Shown here: positions 46,446-56,394 of the stretch, one piece after another
How the letters are laid out: the number at the start of each line of letters is the position of its first letter
How positions within the stretch are numbered: the stretch's first letter is position 1
Assembly: GCA_903632075.3 (NCBI GenBank)
Contig: CAHIKZ030000129.1
Location: forward strand, 700,001 to 764,000
Reading direction: 5' to 3'
DNA length: 64,000 nucleotides
Source: Acanthosepion pharaonis
Taxonomy: Eukaryota > Mollusca > Cephalopoda > Sepiida > Sepiidae
The notes under the pieces: model-generated
Told to the model about the DNA's origin: nothing
The model's database searches: none
Seen by the model: the letters and a program-made list of their open reading frames with translations, nothing else
Made by a program: the position numbers and the translations under genes

Positions 46446-46904
46446 GGCAAATAATTCTAATAGAATACCTGAGTAGATTTAACAGTCATGATATAATGTT
46501 ACCTGACATTATGAATAATTAAAGATACAGCCCCTCAAGCATGTAAACATTAACATTGCCAGATTATCAGATAGCGATTTCAACATACAACTTGGAAGTA
46601 TGCAATGCGAAGCGGGTAGCCTTTGCTACTTTTGATGCTAGGTAAATCCGTATCTGTTTTTCACATAGAAATACAGGACACGCTATTTAAATTTAAATAC
46701 AACTTTTTTGCATATAGCCATGTAAGATGAAATAAAATAATACTGCATGACTTGTAAACTATAAATATTAGTAACGCAAACATATTGCTTAAATTTTTAA
46801 AAACCCATTTAATTTCTATAGCATTAATACAAGACACTATACAAAAGTCTAATTAATTTTATAAGAGACCAAGTACTGTTGGACTATTTAATACTGAATT
46901 TTTT

Positions 46905-46992
46905 TATGATAGTATCCAGTACAGATCGAACTTGCTACTAATAATCAACCCGATTAGCCTCGTTAACCATTACTCCACATATCTCTGAGAAA
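46905..46992 (-). mobile_element. SINE-2 head, partial
   Basis: In reverse complement: GGAGTAATGGTTAACGAGGC, TAATCGGGTTGATTATTAGT and a decayed B-box region. Matches SINE-2 heads at 51.0 and 51.7 kb. Confidence 0.65.
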
Positions 46993-47157
46993 GCCAAAAA
47001 GTACACTGCACAAAGTTATTAAATATATCACATATCCTGTATATACGGAACGCCTGTCAGTATGATTTGCGCAGTTCCCAATAGATTACCCTTCCTATCC
47101 AACCATGGTTATTTTAATTCTCTTTCTGTATTTACCTACTATATAAAATGCCAACAG
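46993..47157. other. Spacer
   Basis: Short AT-rich spacer before the pyrimidine tract; nothing recognised. Confidence 0.4.
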
Positions 47158-47205
<48 letters not shown>

Positions 47206-47605
47206 ACTTAAGTGCTTAACGTTTCATTCATCTTTTCCCCACTCTTTATCTTTTATCTTATTTATCTTTCTTTCTTTGTTACACACCAAGCATTTTGTTT
47301 TTCCTTCTTCACCATTGAAAACCACGCCCAGTATTCCAACCTGTTTCGCCAAAGAAAAATGAAACCCCCCACCACCACCTTGTCCTTACATACTCCTATC
47401 CAAGCCACACCATTATCATTATCATGAACATTAATCATAATACCAACTTTTCGAATACTTTTGTGGGACTTAACAAGGAAATAACAATACATTACACCTT
47501 CTTTCCTTCCCTTTTTTTCGCTCAATTTTTTCGCACTGTTTTCGTCTGGGTCTTGCGCCTGATTCCCCACCGCCGATTACTCATTTATATTTCTTTATCT
47601 CTTTC

Positions 47606-47652
<47 letters not shown>

Positions 47653-48235
47653 CTCTCTCTCTCTCTCTCTCTCTCCCTCTTTTAATTTTTTTCTTTTTCT
47701 ATCTTTTTCCCACTATTTTCCTCATATTGTTCCTCATTCCCACTGTCTTTTTCTTTTTGTCCATATCCCTTTCTGTCTTTCTGCCATTCTTTTTCTTTCT
47801 TCCTTTATTTTTTTCTCTTTGCTCCTCATTGTCTTTCTCTCTGTGTTTTTACTCTCTTCTTTTTGTTACCTTCTTTTCTCACCGTTTTCTATTTTCTTTT
47901 CTGCCTTTTCTTTTTTCTCTCTCTTATCCTACCACCTTCTCTTTCTGCCTATCTTTCCACGTTTTTCTTTTACTACCCTCTCTTTCCCTTTCTCTCTCCC
48001 TCGTTTCCCCCTTTCTAATAAGCAATTTTTCTCTTTCCAAATTTTCCTACCCCGCTCTCTCACTCACTCTGTCTCTCATCATCTACGTCTCTAAAAGCAC
48101 CTATTCTTACTTGACTCACTTTCTCATTTTCACCAGTCATTTTCTTCCTCCCTCTTCACCTCTTTCTCTCGCCCTATTTATCTACCCCCCACCCCTTTCA
48201 TGAAAGACAAATAGATTTCTTTTCTTTTTTATCAC
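47158..48235 (-). repeat. Pyrimidine-rich tract, about 1.1 kb
   Basis: (CT)n at 47158-47205, then C/T-rich sequence with (TTTC)n and (CT)n at about 47590-47680 and a mostly pyrimidine stretch to 48235. A 259-residue frame (47424-48203) of Leu/Phe/Ser is a composition artefact. The tract ends about 80 bases before the PAN-domain exon. Confidence 0.9.
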
Positions 48236-48314
48236 CCCTACCCCACCCCGAAAATCAGACCATCAAAAATTCAACCCAGAATCTCTGTCCAGCTTTATTT
48301 CATTTGTGCTACGG

Positions 48315-48747
48315 ATGCCAAACAGAATAAGCATGTCCTGGCCAACTCTCTTGCTTTTCGTCCTCTGGGCGATGAACTCTCTATGCACTATGGTCAGCCC
48401 TTACCAAATGGACCTGAATCCGGCCAACAACACCACAGGTGCCACTAAGAGCCAAACAACTAGGCATTCAGCGTCCACCGTTGGCCGGTCTTTTTACTTG
48501 ACCATTGGCCACCGCATGAAAGGAGACGTCTCAAATGATTTGCAAGGGCATCTCTATCGACGTTTAGGGGACTTTCCGGTTGATTCGCCTCAGCAGTGTA
48601 CGTTGATATGCTTGTCTAACCCCCAGTGCCGATCAGTTAGTTACAAGAAGAGCAAACAACCGACGTGCCACTTGCACGATATTAGTGTGGATGACTATGT
48701 TATGCTTGTAAAGGACCCGAATTGGGACATCTTCACAACCTACGAAG
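48315..48747 (+). CDS. Coding exon of a secreted PAN/apple-domain protein
   Basis: ATG at 48315 (a second in-frame ATG at 48333) opens a frame with a hydrophobic signal-peptide core, PTLLLFVLWAMNSLC, then a Thr/Asn-rich linker with an NNTT glycosylation site. A PAN/apple-like domain of about 80 residues follows: FYLTIGHRMKGDV, DFPVDSPQQCTLICLSNPQC, RSVSYKKSKQPTCHL, ending DPNWDIFTTYE. PAN domains are disulphide-linked extracellular modules that bind protein or carbohydrate. The spacing QxCTxxCxxxxxCxSxxY...CxL is typical. The exon ends GAAG before GTGAGT, in phase 1, leaving the domain one Cys short. The frame is open upstream of the ATG, and an acceptor-like CTCTGTCCAG (48292) would permit an upstream exon. 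Base composition is clearly coding-like compared with its surroundings. Confidence 0.7.
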
Positions 48748-48753
48748 GTGAGT
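48748..48753 (+). other. Splice donor of the PAN exon
   Basis: GAAG followed by GTGAGT, a near-consensus GT-AG donor. Reading through it would give only four more codons (GECT) before a stop, whereas splicing in phase 1 can extend the domain. Confidence 0.65.
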
Positions 48754-49017
48754 GCACATAAATATATATACTTATTTTTGCATTCGATTAATGTTCATAT
48801 CTATTGATATCCGGTGACATTCGCTGGAGATCAAGTGACAGCAAATCTTTTCACTGTACTGTTTCAATTCTTCTACGGATTTACATCTTCTTCAGCCTTT
48901 TTATAAACAATCTTTGGAATTGTTCTTGGTGTACCAGAGACATTGTCACAGCATTAGTGTTTTCAAACACCCTATTTAAAATATAGATATAGCATTTAGT
49001 TCTTAATTTTATTGCCA

Positions 49018-49158
49018 TTAGGCACTTCGACGTGATTTAATGCTTAGCAAGTTTGTCTCGCTAGATCAATTACGACTGAGTAGTGAATTCTTTCCTCACT
49101 GGGTTCTCCTTACTTTCGACCTTTTGCTACACCTGAGCTACGCGTAGTAAATTGCCAT
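49018..49158 (+). mobile_element. SINE-1 copy
   Basis: GGCACTTCGACGTGATTTAA, TTAGCAAGTTTGTCTCGCTA, AATTCTTTCCTCACTGGGTT and a tail with GCTACACCTGAGCTACGCGT. Lies in the proposed intron of the PAN gene. Confidence 0.8.
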
Positions 49159-49404
49159 AGTCTTGAGTGTTTTCATGTTTTGTTTTGTTTTTTAGAGAAA
49201 AAAAGCTTTTATTTTGAGAAATTGAATAAAAAAGCCATTATTAAAAAATTAATTTATGAGTTTCAAAAATTCAAATATGCAAAAATAGGTGTCATTTTAT
49301 TTCCAGCCAAATCTTTAAATTTATGATCAATTTGACTTCACGAACTGTTTGTTTTGTTTTTGTTTTTTTCTTCACATTCAAAGCTCTTGCTATTGTGATA
49401 TTTA

Positions 49405-49590
49405 CATCCGTTTTTAGCACAGAATAGGCATATCCTGGCCAACTCTTGCTTTTCGCCCTCTGGGAGATGAACTCTTTCTGCGTTGTGGTTAGTCCTTATC
49501 CGAATCCGGCCCGCAACGCCACAGGTGCCACTAAGAGCCAAACAACAACTACAGACAATCTTTACTTTACGATCATTTCTTTGTAATTTA
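49405..49590 (+). pseudogene. Truncated duplicate of the PAN exon 5' part
   Basis: Aligns to 48322-48470. GGCATATCCTGGCCAACTCT corresponds to AGCATGTCCTGGCCAACTCT; TGCTTTTCGCCCTCTGGGAG and GCCACTAAGAGCCAAACAAC also match. Differences include ATG to ATA at the second Met, a two-base deletion in the signal-peptide core (frameshift) and a nine-base in-frame deletion. The PAN domain itself is absent. It lies about 1.1 kb downstream of the parent in the same orientation. Confidence 0.85.
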
Positions 49591-49669
49591 TACAAATATT
49601 ATGATTAAAATCAGAAGCTGCTTGTAGTTATCTAACAGCGTTATGCAGAAGTGTTACTTTTTTTAATCA

Positions 49670-50190
49670 CTTCATCCCAAGCAAGTAAATAAAGACACTA
49701 AGACGCAAGGGGTTACTGAGTGTTAGAGAATATGAGAAAAATATTATTAAGGAGAGGGAATAATAAAAGATAAAAAAATGAAAAAGACAGAAGATAACGA
49801 TTGACATTGCATTTCAATCAAATTTGACGTGAAGCAAGAAGTGCTATACAAGCGAGAAGTGCTATAGAATAAAGTGTTAGCATAGAACTTACGGTTACAT
49901 CTAGCCATTTCAACTATAAAATGGTGAGATCTTGCCACCAATCTAGTAGTGTGCTTAAATCCATAAAGTCTAGCTACCATAGCGGAAAGTTCATCAGAAC
50001 AATTACCATGAAAGTATTTTTTAAAAAGGCAAGGCAGAAGCTATGTTATGGCGGTGGGAAAGTGAATGAAGCTGAGGACCAATAACATTGTAGATTCTTC
50101 TTTGAATTTAATCAAGAATCTCTAAATATATAGTAGGAGCACCAGACCAAATGTGGTAGCAATATTCAAAGCAAGGACGAACCAATCATG
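49670..50190 (-). pseudogene. LINE-C 3' end
   Basis: Minus-strand pieces: EILDxIQRR-type start at about 50130, SLSHRHN, LFKKYFHGNCSDEL, MVARLYGFKHTTRLVARSHH and MARCNRKFYANTLFYSTSRL. The 3' end (GCTTGGGATGAAGTGATTAA) is at 49672-49690. Shares its layout with 5862-6445. Confidence 0.8.
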
Positions 50191-50324
50191 GAAACTTGAC
50201 TTGCCAGTTGCTCAATATTAAGGACAAAAACCTCCACAGTACTAACAGCTGGTTAGGGTCGTGTTTCTTAGATTTTGCTGTTCACGAGCAAAGTCTTAAT
50301 ATTTTCCGACCTTTGGGTTCTTTA

Positions 50325-50490
50325 TTTACATTATTCGGACTATTGTCTTCATATTTGTCGCCATATTTATTACAACGATTCGGCCGTTGTACACTCCGGC
50401 CTTCTTCACGTGGTTGGAATGTCGAACTTAACCCTTTATTTCGCTCACTGGGGTAGACTGTTCTAGTAATATAGACAGATACTTTGGGTT
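50325..50490 (-). repeat. pLTR copy
   Basis: Reverse complement of the Penelope terminal repeat: in minus reading, GCGAAATAAAGGGTTAAGTT, CACGTGAAGAAGGCCGGAGT, CGGCCGAATCGTTGTAATAA, GGCGACAAATATGAAGACAA. The hammerhead-like GAAAC is mutated to GAATC and CTGAAGA to GTGAAGA. Confidence 0.85.
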
Positions 50491-50964
50491 TTTAATTTAA
50501 ACCTGTAGTTTACGTAGTTTACAGTTACAATCATATGTACAATTTGGCAGAGGTTTTTGGGGGGGTTATTTTTGCTCATTGAAACTACTTTTACTCTTCT
50601 AGAGTTGATAAACCGATCGAATTCAATTACAAAAGCATTAGAATTTAATTAGATTGATGCAAAAGCCCCAGCTACAAGACTTGCAACATGTCAGAGAAAG
50701 CATAGAAGTGTTTTTGAAGTTTTCTTAAATCTATATGTAATCAGTCAACTATATAATATTGTTTCTTGTAATATATTTAGCATGTTAGTCAGTCCCATTA
50801 AAGAAAACAGAGAAAAAAAAAAGAGTAGTTACATTTTATCCAATAGATTATTAGAAAAGGAGAACAAAAATATATATGACTGAGTAGGAAAGTTAATCTA
50901 CATGGAACTATGCAATATATCCCGTATATACAGAACATTCTGTGTTGTTTGATTTTATCAGAGG
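50491..50964. other. No gene recognised
   Basis: AT-rich, no supported feature. Confidence 0.5.
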
Positions 50965-51110
50965 TGACTCGGTGTGGGGTAATGGTTAGCGAGGCTAATC
51001 TGGTTGACCATTAATACTGAGTAATGTGTTCTATCCTCACTGGGTACCCGATACAAAATTCGATATTAAGTAACCCAGCAATGGTTGATGTCGCAAAATC
51101 AACCAGCTAA
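50965..51110 (+). mobile_element. SINE-2 copy
   Basis: GTGTGGGGTAATGGTTAGCG (A box), GGCTAATCTGGTTGACCATT, GTTCTATCCTCACTGGGTAC (decayed B box), tail CGATATTAAGTAACCCAGCA and GCAAAATCAACC. tRNA-derived head with the shared AATCAACC tail. Confidence 0.85.
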
Positions 51111-51159
51111 ACTAGGCGCAAGGCAAGGGTCAATGAGGTTAGTCTTGTTGACTATTATT

Positions 51160-51595
51160 AGTAAAGAAAGAAAAGAGTAATGAATTGTTATATAAATATC
51201 AGTCCTCAATATATGGAAGGTTGGACAATCTCCTCAGAGATGAAGAAGAAAGTTGAATCAACAGTAATGTTGCTTCAGATGGGATACTGACAATACCATA
51301 GACTAAACATGTGAGCAACGACGGAATTTTAGAGAAAATAGAAACATTAAAGACACTTATACTTAACAACAGAAAGAAGGCTTGGAAAATTTGACACTCA
51401 CAGGACATATTTAAGACAAGAGAGACAGGAAAATAGTGCATTACCTACCTACCGAGATTTTGTAAATGCTTGGCAAAACAGGATTTAGGAGAGGTAGCAA
51501 AAAGACAAAATCTACTAAAAGCTACAAAGGACAGAAATTGTGGAGGGTCATGATCACAAGCGTTCCTGAAAGAACATGGCACATAGAAGAAGATT
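51160..51595 (+). pseudogene. LINE-A C-terminal region, heavily decayed
   Basis: Nucleotide order follows other LINE-A copies: ATATGGAAGGTTGGACAATC (thumb), CATGTGAGCAACGACGGAAT, GGCTTGGAAAATTTGACACT, and the 3' end CCTGAAAGAACATGGCACAT. No long frame remains. Confidence 0.75.
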
Positions 51596-51596
51596 G

Positions 51597-51680
51597 ATTT
51601 CGATCCTCACTGGGTGCCCCATACAAAATTCGACATTACATAACCCAATGAAGTTGATACGTCGTAAAATCAACCAAGTT
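51597..51680 (+). mobile_element. SINE-2, 3' half
   Basis: TTTCGATCCTCACTGGGTGC, CATACAAAATTCGACATTAC, GTTGATACGTCGTAAAATCA. Starts directly after the LINE-A 3' end. Confidence 0.75.
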
Positions 51681-51681
51681 A

Positions 51682-51817
51682 TCTCGATGTGGAATTATGG
51701 TTAGCGAGGCTGGAATGGTTTACCATAAATGTTGAGAATTAAGTTCGATCCTCACCGGGTGCCCCATACAATATACGATATTAAGGAATTCAACAAGAGT
51801 TGACATGCAAAATCAAC
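51682..51817 (+). mobile_element. SINE-2 copy
   Basis: GGAATTATGGTTAGCGAGGC, AAGTTCGATCCTCACCGGGT (intact B box) and the tail TTGACATGCAAAATCAACTA. A MITE is inserted at or abuts its 3' end. Confidence 0.8.
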
Positions 51818-52161
51818 TACCGTAATTCCCCATGTATAATACGCCGTCATCCATAATACGAACTCTTAAAATTGTTCTGTAGGTATGGGGAAATGATTCT
51901 ACTCAAGCATAATACGCAGCTCTTTTTAGTAATCAAACCCTATAAATTGTACTTCAATTTCATTACAGCCAGCGATTCATACTGTTGTTTTAAAAAATGG
52001 TTTTAAACACAGAATATTATTCTAATTTAGTTTTATTATAATTCTGATTTTATTTTACGGCAATTTTTTAAAGTTTTTTGTAGCTGTGAATAATACGCAC
52101 CCCTGATTTTACTTCTTATTTTTTAGAAAAAAATGCATATTATACATGGAGAATTACGGTA
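51818..52161. mobile_element. 344-bp MITE with 25-27-bp inverted ends and TA duplication
   Basis: Left end TACCGTAATTCCCCATGTAT then AATACGC; the right end (52135-52161) is its reverse complement with about three mismatches. TA at both outer edges fits a TA target duplication (Tc1/mariner superfamily or similar). The word ATAATACGC recurs internally. No coding sequence. Confidence 0.8.
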
Positions 52162-52221
52162 ATCTAATTAAACTTTAACAGGATTCCTTAAGTATCCTAT
52201 ATTTAACTTAACAATTGGATT

Positions 52222-52300
52222 ATTATTTACATTATTCGGACTATTGTCCTCATCTTTTTCGCCATATCTATCACAACGTTTCGGCCGAAATGTAGACTGA
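52222..52300 (-). repeat. pLTR fragment
   Basis: Minus-strand end of the Penelope terminal repeat (GGCCGAAACGTTGTGATAGA, TGGCGAAAAAGATGAGGACA, ATAGTCCGAATAATGTAAAT). Confidence 0.8.
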
Positions 52301-53274
52301 CTCTTAACAATTAGATTTTTTAAAAAATTAACCCAGATGATTTCATTACAATTTTTTCGTATATAAATCTCACACACGCAGTAATATTATATTTCAATTT
52401 ACATATCTATATGCAAATTAGAATTCATTTGAATTTTAATCTAAATTACAATAGCGTATCTTGTATTCCTATATGGTAAATCTAACAGCAATATTTGTAT
52501 GTTACTGAGGTTATTTATCTATAATTTACTTATTCTTCGCAAAGTCAAAATTAACATGGCGCCGCGCGCGCAAACATACATCTAATCTAAGGAAGTTATA
52601 CAGTTTTCTTAGCATTTTCACTTTTGGGACGCCTGCTTCATCAGGGATTGATCCTACCCACTCCCATTTTTTGCCCAGTGCAAAAGGGAAGGTGTTTCTC
52701 GTGATACGCTCACAGACGCCGGTCAATGTCTGAAGCTAGGAAAATGACTTTCGCCTGAACTTACAGAAACAAAATTTGATCTCTATTTAAAGATTTGTCT
52801 TTCTCTTCTTGTTTAACTTAAGAAGTAGTTTTTGGCAGGAATGAAAAACGGATTTCTTAAAAGAATCCCAAGACGAAGAAATACATGTCTAGATCTACGT
52901 TAGTATTTTCGCACCAATCAAATCAGATCACTTTGTCGGAGGGCCAAGAGATGTAAAGTTTCCTAAATAGCCAAGCTATCTTCAGTGTTCTTGTTGATTT
53001 CACAGTTATTTTAGATTATTCTTGATTGAATTTCAAATTTACTCGATGTTCTGAAAAGGATCTATAGGACTGTTTGCAAGTCAAACAATCACAATTAAAA
53101 TCGTCACTATCATATTTCAAAATTTTTCATTGTCCGAGAAAGTCTTCATAGCATTATCAAGGCAATCATATTTAATTAGCGATTTAATATAATTTATATT
53201 ATTATTATTACTTGTATGAACCGTGTTTTCATATTAATAATATCTAGTAGATTATGCTGGTGATCAAGAGTCAA
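52301..53274. other. No gene recognised
   Basis: A GC-richer patch at 52530-52740 reads, on the minus strand, GGATCAATCCCTGATGAAGC and AGGCGTCCCAAAAGTG. This vaguely recalls the hammerhead-type ends of Penelope elements but lacks the GAAA box. The rest is AT-rich. Confidence 0.4.
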
Positions 53275-53345
53275 TACATTTTTTAAATCTTTTTACTCCA
53301 AGCAAGGCGATAATGCCACTAAGACGCAAGAGTCTCGAAGGAATG
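53275..53345 (-). repeat. LINE-C 3' terminal fragment
   Basis: In reverse: CTTGCGTCTTAGTGGCATTA and TCGCCTTGCTTGGAGTAAAA, matching the LINE-C 3' ends at 6.4, 37.4 and 49.7 kb. Confidence 0.7.
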
Positions 53346-53615
53346 AAAGAGAATGAAATTTTAGAAGGATCTGGAAACCCAATCCTAAATAGAAAACAAG
53401 GCATAAACTTCTACTCTTGTTCAAAAGGCTATGGAGGAATGTAAACTTGACGATAGGCGAACATTCCTATTGAGGAAAAAGATTAAAAAAAAAAATAGAT
53501 AATGATTAAAATTTAAAGAAGAGACTTCAGAAGTAGACTTTAGAAGGAACCGGAAACCCACTCTTGAAATGGAAAAAAGACCGGGGAGGCGAACCTATCT
53601 ATTTCTTAGTATCCC
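53346..53615 (+). repeat. Dispersed repeat D, two copies
   Basis: TTAGAAGGATCTGGAAACCC at 53362 and TTAGAAGGAACCGGAAACCC at 53541, each followed by the repeat D body. Same family as 20515-20830. Confidence 0.7.
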
Positions 53616-53689
53616 AGTCATCGCTATAGCATAGCTTTTTTTTTTTTTTTTTTCATTTTCCAACATGTTCTTCGTTCATTTTAATCTGC

Positions 53690-53965
53690 CAGAAAGATGA
53701 TATACAATATTTTTTGCGTTCACTCATACTAGATTTCACTTTCATTCTGATCTACTTAGAAGGATGACATTGATTCTCTTTCACTTTCACTTTCATCTGG
53801 TAAAACCATGACATTCAATCTCTTTCACTTTCACTTTGATCTGCTAGGACGATGATATTAATTCTCTTTCAATTTCATTTTCATTCTGCTAGAATAATGA
53901 CGTTCATTATTTCATTTGCACTTTCACTCTTATCTCCTAGAATGATGACATCCACTATCTGATAG
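53690..53965 (+). repeat. Degenerate 45-bp tandem repeat
   Basis: About five units spaced 44-47 bases (anchor ATGACATT-like words at 53764, 53808, 53852, 53897, 53944) with CTCTTTCACTTTCACTTTCA-type bodies. Not coding. Confidence 0.75.
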
Positions 53966-54149
53966 ATGTCTATGATTAATCTTGTCTCTTGACTTGATAT
54001 ATTGGAAACACTTTAACGTTCAAAGTTCTGAAAAATCTTTCTTTTTCTGTTGTCGAGGAAAAGATCTGGTTTGTGTCATTTTGTTTGCCTAAGTCGTTTG
54101 CACAAATATATTTCGATTTATATACATGATATACTTTCTGTCGAAATTT

Positions 54150-54225
54150 CTGGGATGAGGAGTTATCATTGTTTACACTATTTACATTCGGACTATTGTC
54201 CCCATCTTTGTTGTTGTTGTTAATG
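54150..54225 (-). repeat. pLTR fragment
   Basis: AATTTCTGGGATGAGGAGTT, ACACTATTTACATTCGGACT and ATTGTCCCCATCTTTGTTGT, the terminal part of the Penelope repeat in minus orientation, with an inserted (TTG)n. Confidence 0.65.
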
Positions 54226-54639
54226 TTGTGATAACACCGCTTATTCAGTGAAGGGATGATTATTTTATTTTTGTGAAACCCAAAAGGACTATTACCATCC
54301 CTCGTTTTCCATTTACAAAGATCAATACTGCAAGAGACGATTGTCCTTTACAGAGAATCCTTGTATCTCTTTTGTGTCGTGCTCTATTGGGTTGAGCAGA
54401 GATCAACTCGTTGAACAATAAGGCCATCGGAAATCGTTAGTCTTTAATTCTTGATAAATGGCCAGTCCGATGCAACTGTTTTTCTACAGTTCAGAAGGGG
54501 TTAGCGATCTTGAATTCAGCGCTTTAAAAATTACTGAGAGGCAGAACTTATGGAATCTCTCAAGGAAATACAAGTGGTGCCCTTATACAACTTAAGATAT
54601 TTGAGCAATTTTATATTCAAAACAAAAAATTAGCTTCGG
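54226..54639. other. No gene recognised
   Basis: Moderately complex sequence with no family recognised on either strand. Confidence 0.45.
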
Positions 54640-54720
54640 ATGAGATTCGAACTCGTATCTCTTTTTCACAGGAATCTCCTGTATTTATGCGAAAACCTTC
54701 ATTAGAGAAGTCACAATTTT
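54640..54720 (-). repeat. tRNA-like sequence
   Basis: On the minus strand, ACGAGTTCGAATCTCATCCG is a perfect B box with a pairing T-arm; a weak A-box-like region lies about 50 bases upstream. Probably a tRNA-derived SINE head or tRNA pseudogene. No full cloverleaf. Confidence 0.5.
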
Positions 54721-55196
54721 TACACGTGCTTATTTAATCTTTTGTTTCCTTTTCGACATTTTACGTCCTTAATTTAATCCGCATTATTTATTTTGGCCTT
54801 GTGTCTCGTCTATTACATAATTTTCGTTTATTTAGTCCGACATTTATTTCCTCTATAGAATGATCCTATTAAAGGGAACTTTTATATATTGCCATTTGGC
54901 TTATTATTCAAAATCTTAATTGACACATATTTTGGATTGTAAGAATAATTTTTTTTTTTTGCGAGAGAAAATTGCATGAACAACTCTTTTGGAGATAATA
55001 ACGGTTTTTAAAGACAAACTCTCGCTATTTAACTTATAGTTTGGGGAAGAAGAGATGCAATCGTACCTTTGATTAACTGACTGATTTGTCATTTACACAC
55101 CTGTTTTATCTATCAACCATCTTGCCCCAATCCATTCGTCGAGCCTGATCAGATGGGTGAACGCTTGGAAATCCCCATTGCTACAAGCTATGATGT
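54721..55196. other. No gene recognised
   Basis: AT-rich; TTTTGGCCTTGTGTCTCGTC at about 54791 is a possible SINE-1 tail scrap. Confidence 0.45.
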
Positions 55197-55335
55197 GTAG
55201 GTGGTGTAAAAGATAACGACTCAGAAATGGAAATCGGAGAGCCGAGTTCTAATTCCAGTCGGGTTCGTTATATTCACTTACGCACAAATACCAACCCCTC
55301 TCTCCCCCAGCTATGGGCTAATTAGTAGAACTTGT
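55197..55335 (+). mobile_element. SINE-3 copy (tRNA-derived)
   Basis: GGTGGTGTAAAAGATAACGA, GAGTTCTAATTCCAGTCGGG, TTCGTTATATTCACTTACGC, a C-rich stretch and CCAGCTATGGGCTAATTAG. The tail is the closest match to the 5S-headed element at 2.6 kb. Confidence 0.85.
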
Positions 55336-55812
55336 ACGAGTAAAAATTATTATTATTATCTACAAAAGAATTCATACAATCTAAAAATATATTCTGGCTT
55401 TAAAATAACATGCAAAAGGTTGACAACCATAAAAAAAATCAGTCAGTCAAAATCCATCGATTCATATTTATATGATTCTTTATGTTTCCTTATCTATTTA
55501 TCTATCAATCGATCTCAGCTAGTTCATAGCTATCTCAGTTTATATTTTATATATGCCAGAGTGTTCAAAGATATCTGACAGTTCTAATCTATCATTCCCC
55601 CATCACTCTCCCATTCTGAATTTATCACTTATCACATCCGAAATGACAGAGATAAGCTAAGGTTCTCATTTACACTATCATATAGTTTGAATAATTGTTA
55701 TACAGTTTAACAAACGCGTATGTAAGTAAGAAGACCAGGAAAAAATCAACCATCCATGAACCACTCACGCATCCTCTTGACATACGCAAACAAGAGACAA
55801 AGTATAACAGAG

Positions 55813-55816
<4 letters not shown>
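55336..55816. other. No gene recognised
   Basis: AT-rich with short ATCT words; no supported feature. Confidence 0.5.
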
Positions 55817-55877
<61 letters not shown>

Positions 55878-55905
55878 GGGAGAGAGAGAGAGAGAGAGAA
55901 GCAGA
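55817..55905. repeat. (AT)n then (GA)n microsatellite
   Basis: (AT)n 55817-55853 followed by (GA)n to about 55900. Tyr/Ile and Arg/Glu frames across it are artefacts. Confidence 0.95.
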
Positions 55906-55911
55906 CAGGAA

Positions 55912-56150
55912 GGTAGTGGACGAGTGGTTAGAACGTTCGTTTTCTGACCATAAGACCTGGGTTCGAATCTCACCATGGTCGATTTGTTGGGGAGGTGACT
56001 TAACATACAAATATGAATGGATGTTATCGGACTGGATCGGGAAGTGTAAACCATACCACGCCTTGACCCAAGCCTTGTAAGTGAAATTAGGTAGACGGAA
56101 CTCTTGTGGGCCATCGATAGTCAGCGTATTCGGCTTGTTCAAATTGTTGA
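55912..56150 (+). mobile_element. tRNA-derived SINE, fourth family
   Basis: GGACGAGTGGTTAGAACGTT is a good A box and CTGGGTTCGAATCTCACCAT a perfect B box, at tRNA spacing. They are followed by a unique body (TTGTTGGGGAGGTGACTTAA, CTTGACCCAAGCCTTGTAAG, GGAACTCTTGTGGGCC). It is the best-preserved internal promoter in the window. Body unrelated to SINE-1, -2 or -3. Confidence 0.75.
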
Positions 56151-56290
56151 TCACGCTAGATAACACACAATCTCCCAGAAAACTGTAATTAAGGTCTGCT
56201 CAGCATAATTGCAGTATAAACCACAGGTGGGTGTTGAGCAAACACAAATGTGACTGAGCGATCGTCTGCAATAGGGATCCTCGATTACGA

Positions 56291-56291
<1 letters not shown>

Positions 56292-56350
<59 letters not shown>
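56292..56350. repeat. (AT)n microsatellite
   Basis: About 58 bases of uninterrupted AT dinucleotide repeat. Confidence 0.97.
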
Positions 56351-56354
<4 letters not shown>

Positions 56355-56394
56355 CTCAAAGGGAAAAAAGCGGGCAACAAATGCAAACTCTTTG

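Noticed and set aside
47424..48203. 259-residue Leu/Phe/Ser-rich membrane-like frame
   Set aside because: Lies wholly in a pyrimidine tract; composition alone explains the hydrophobic residues.
52600..52665. Second hammerhead ribozyme (minus strand CTGATGA followed by a possible hairpin)
   Set aside because: The GAAA box is missing (AAAAG instead) and stem I cannot be drawn.
55912..55990. Functional tRNA gene
   Set aside because: A and B boxes are good but the acceptor stem does not close and a SINE-like body follows without a terminator.
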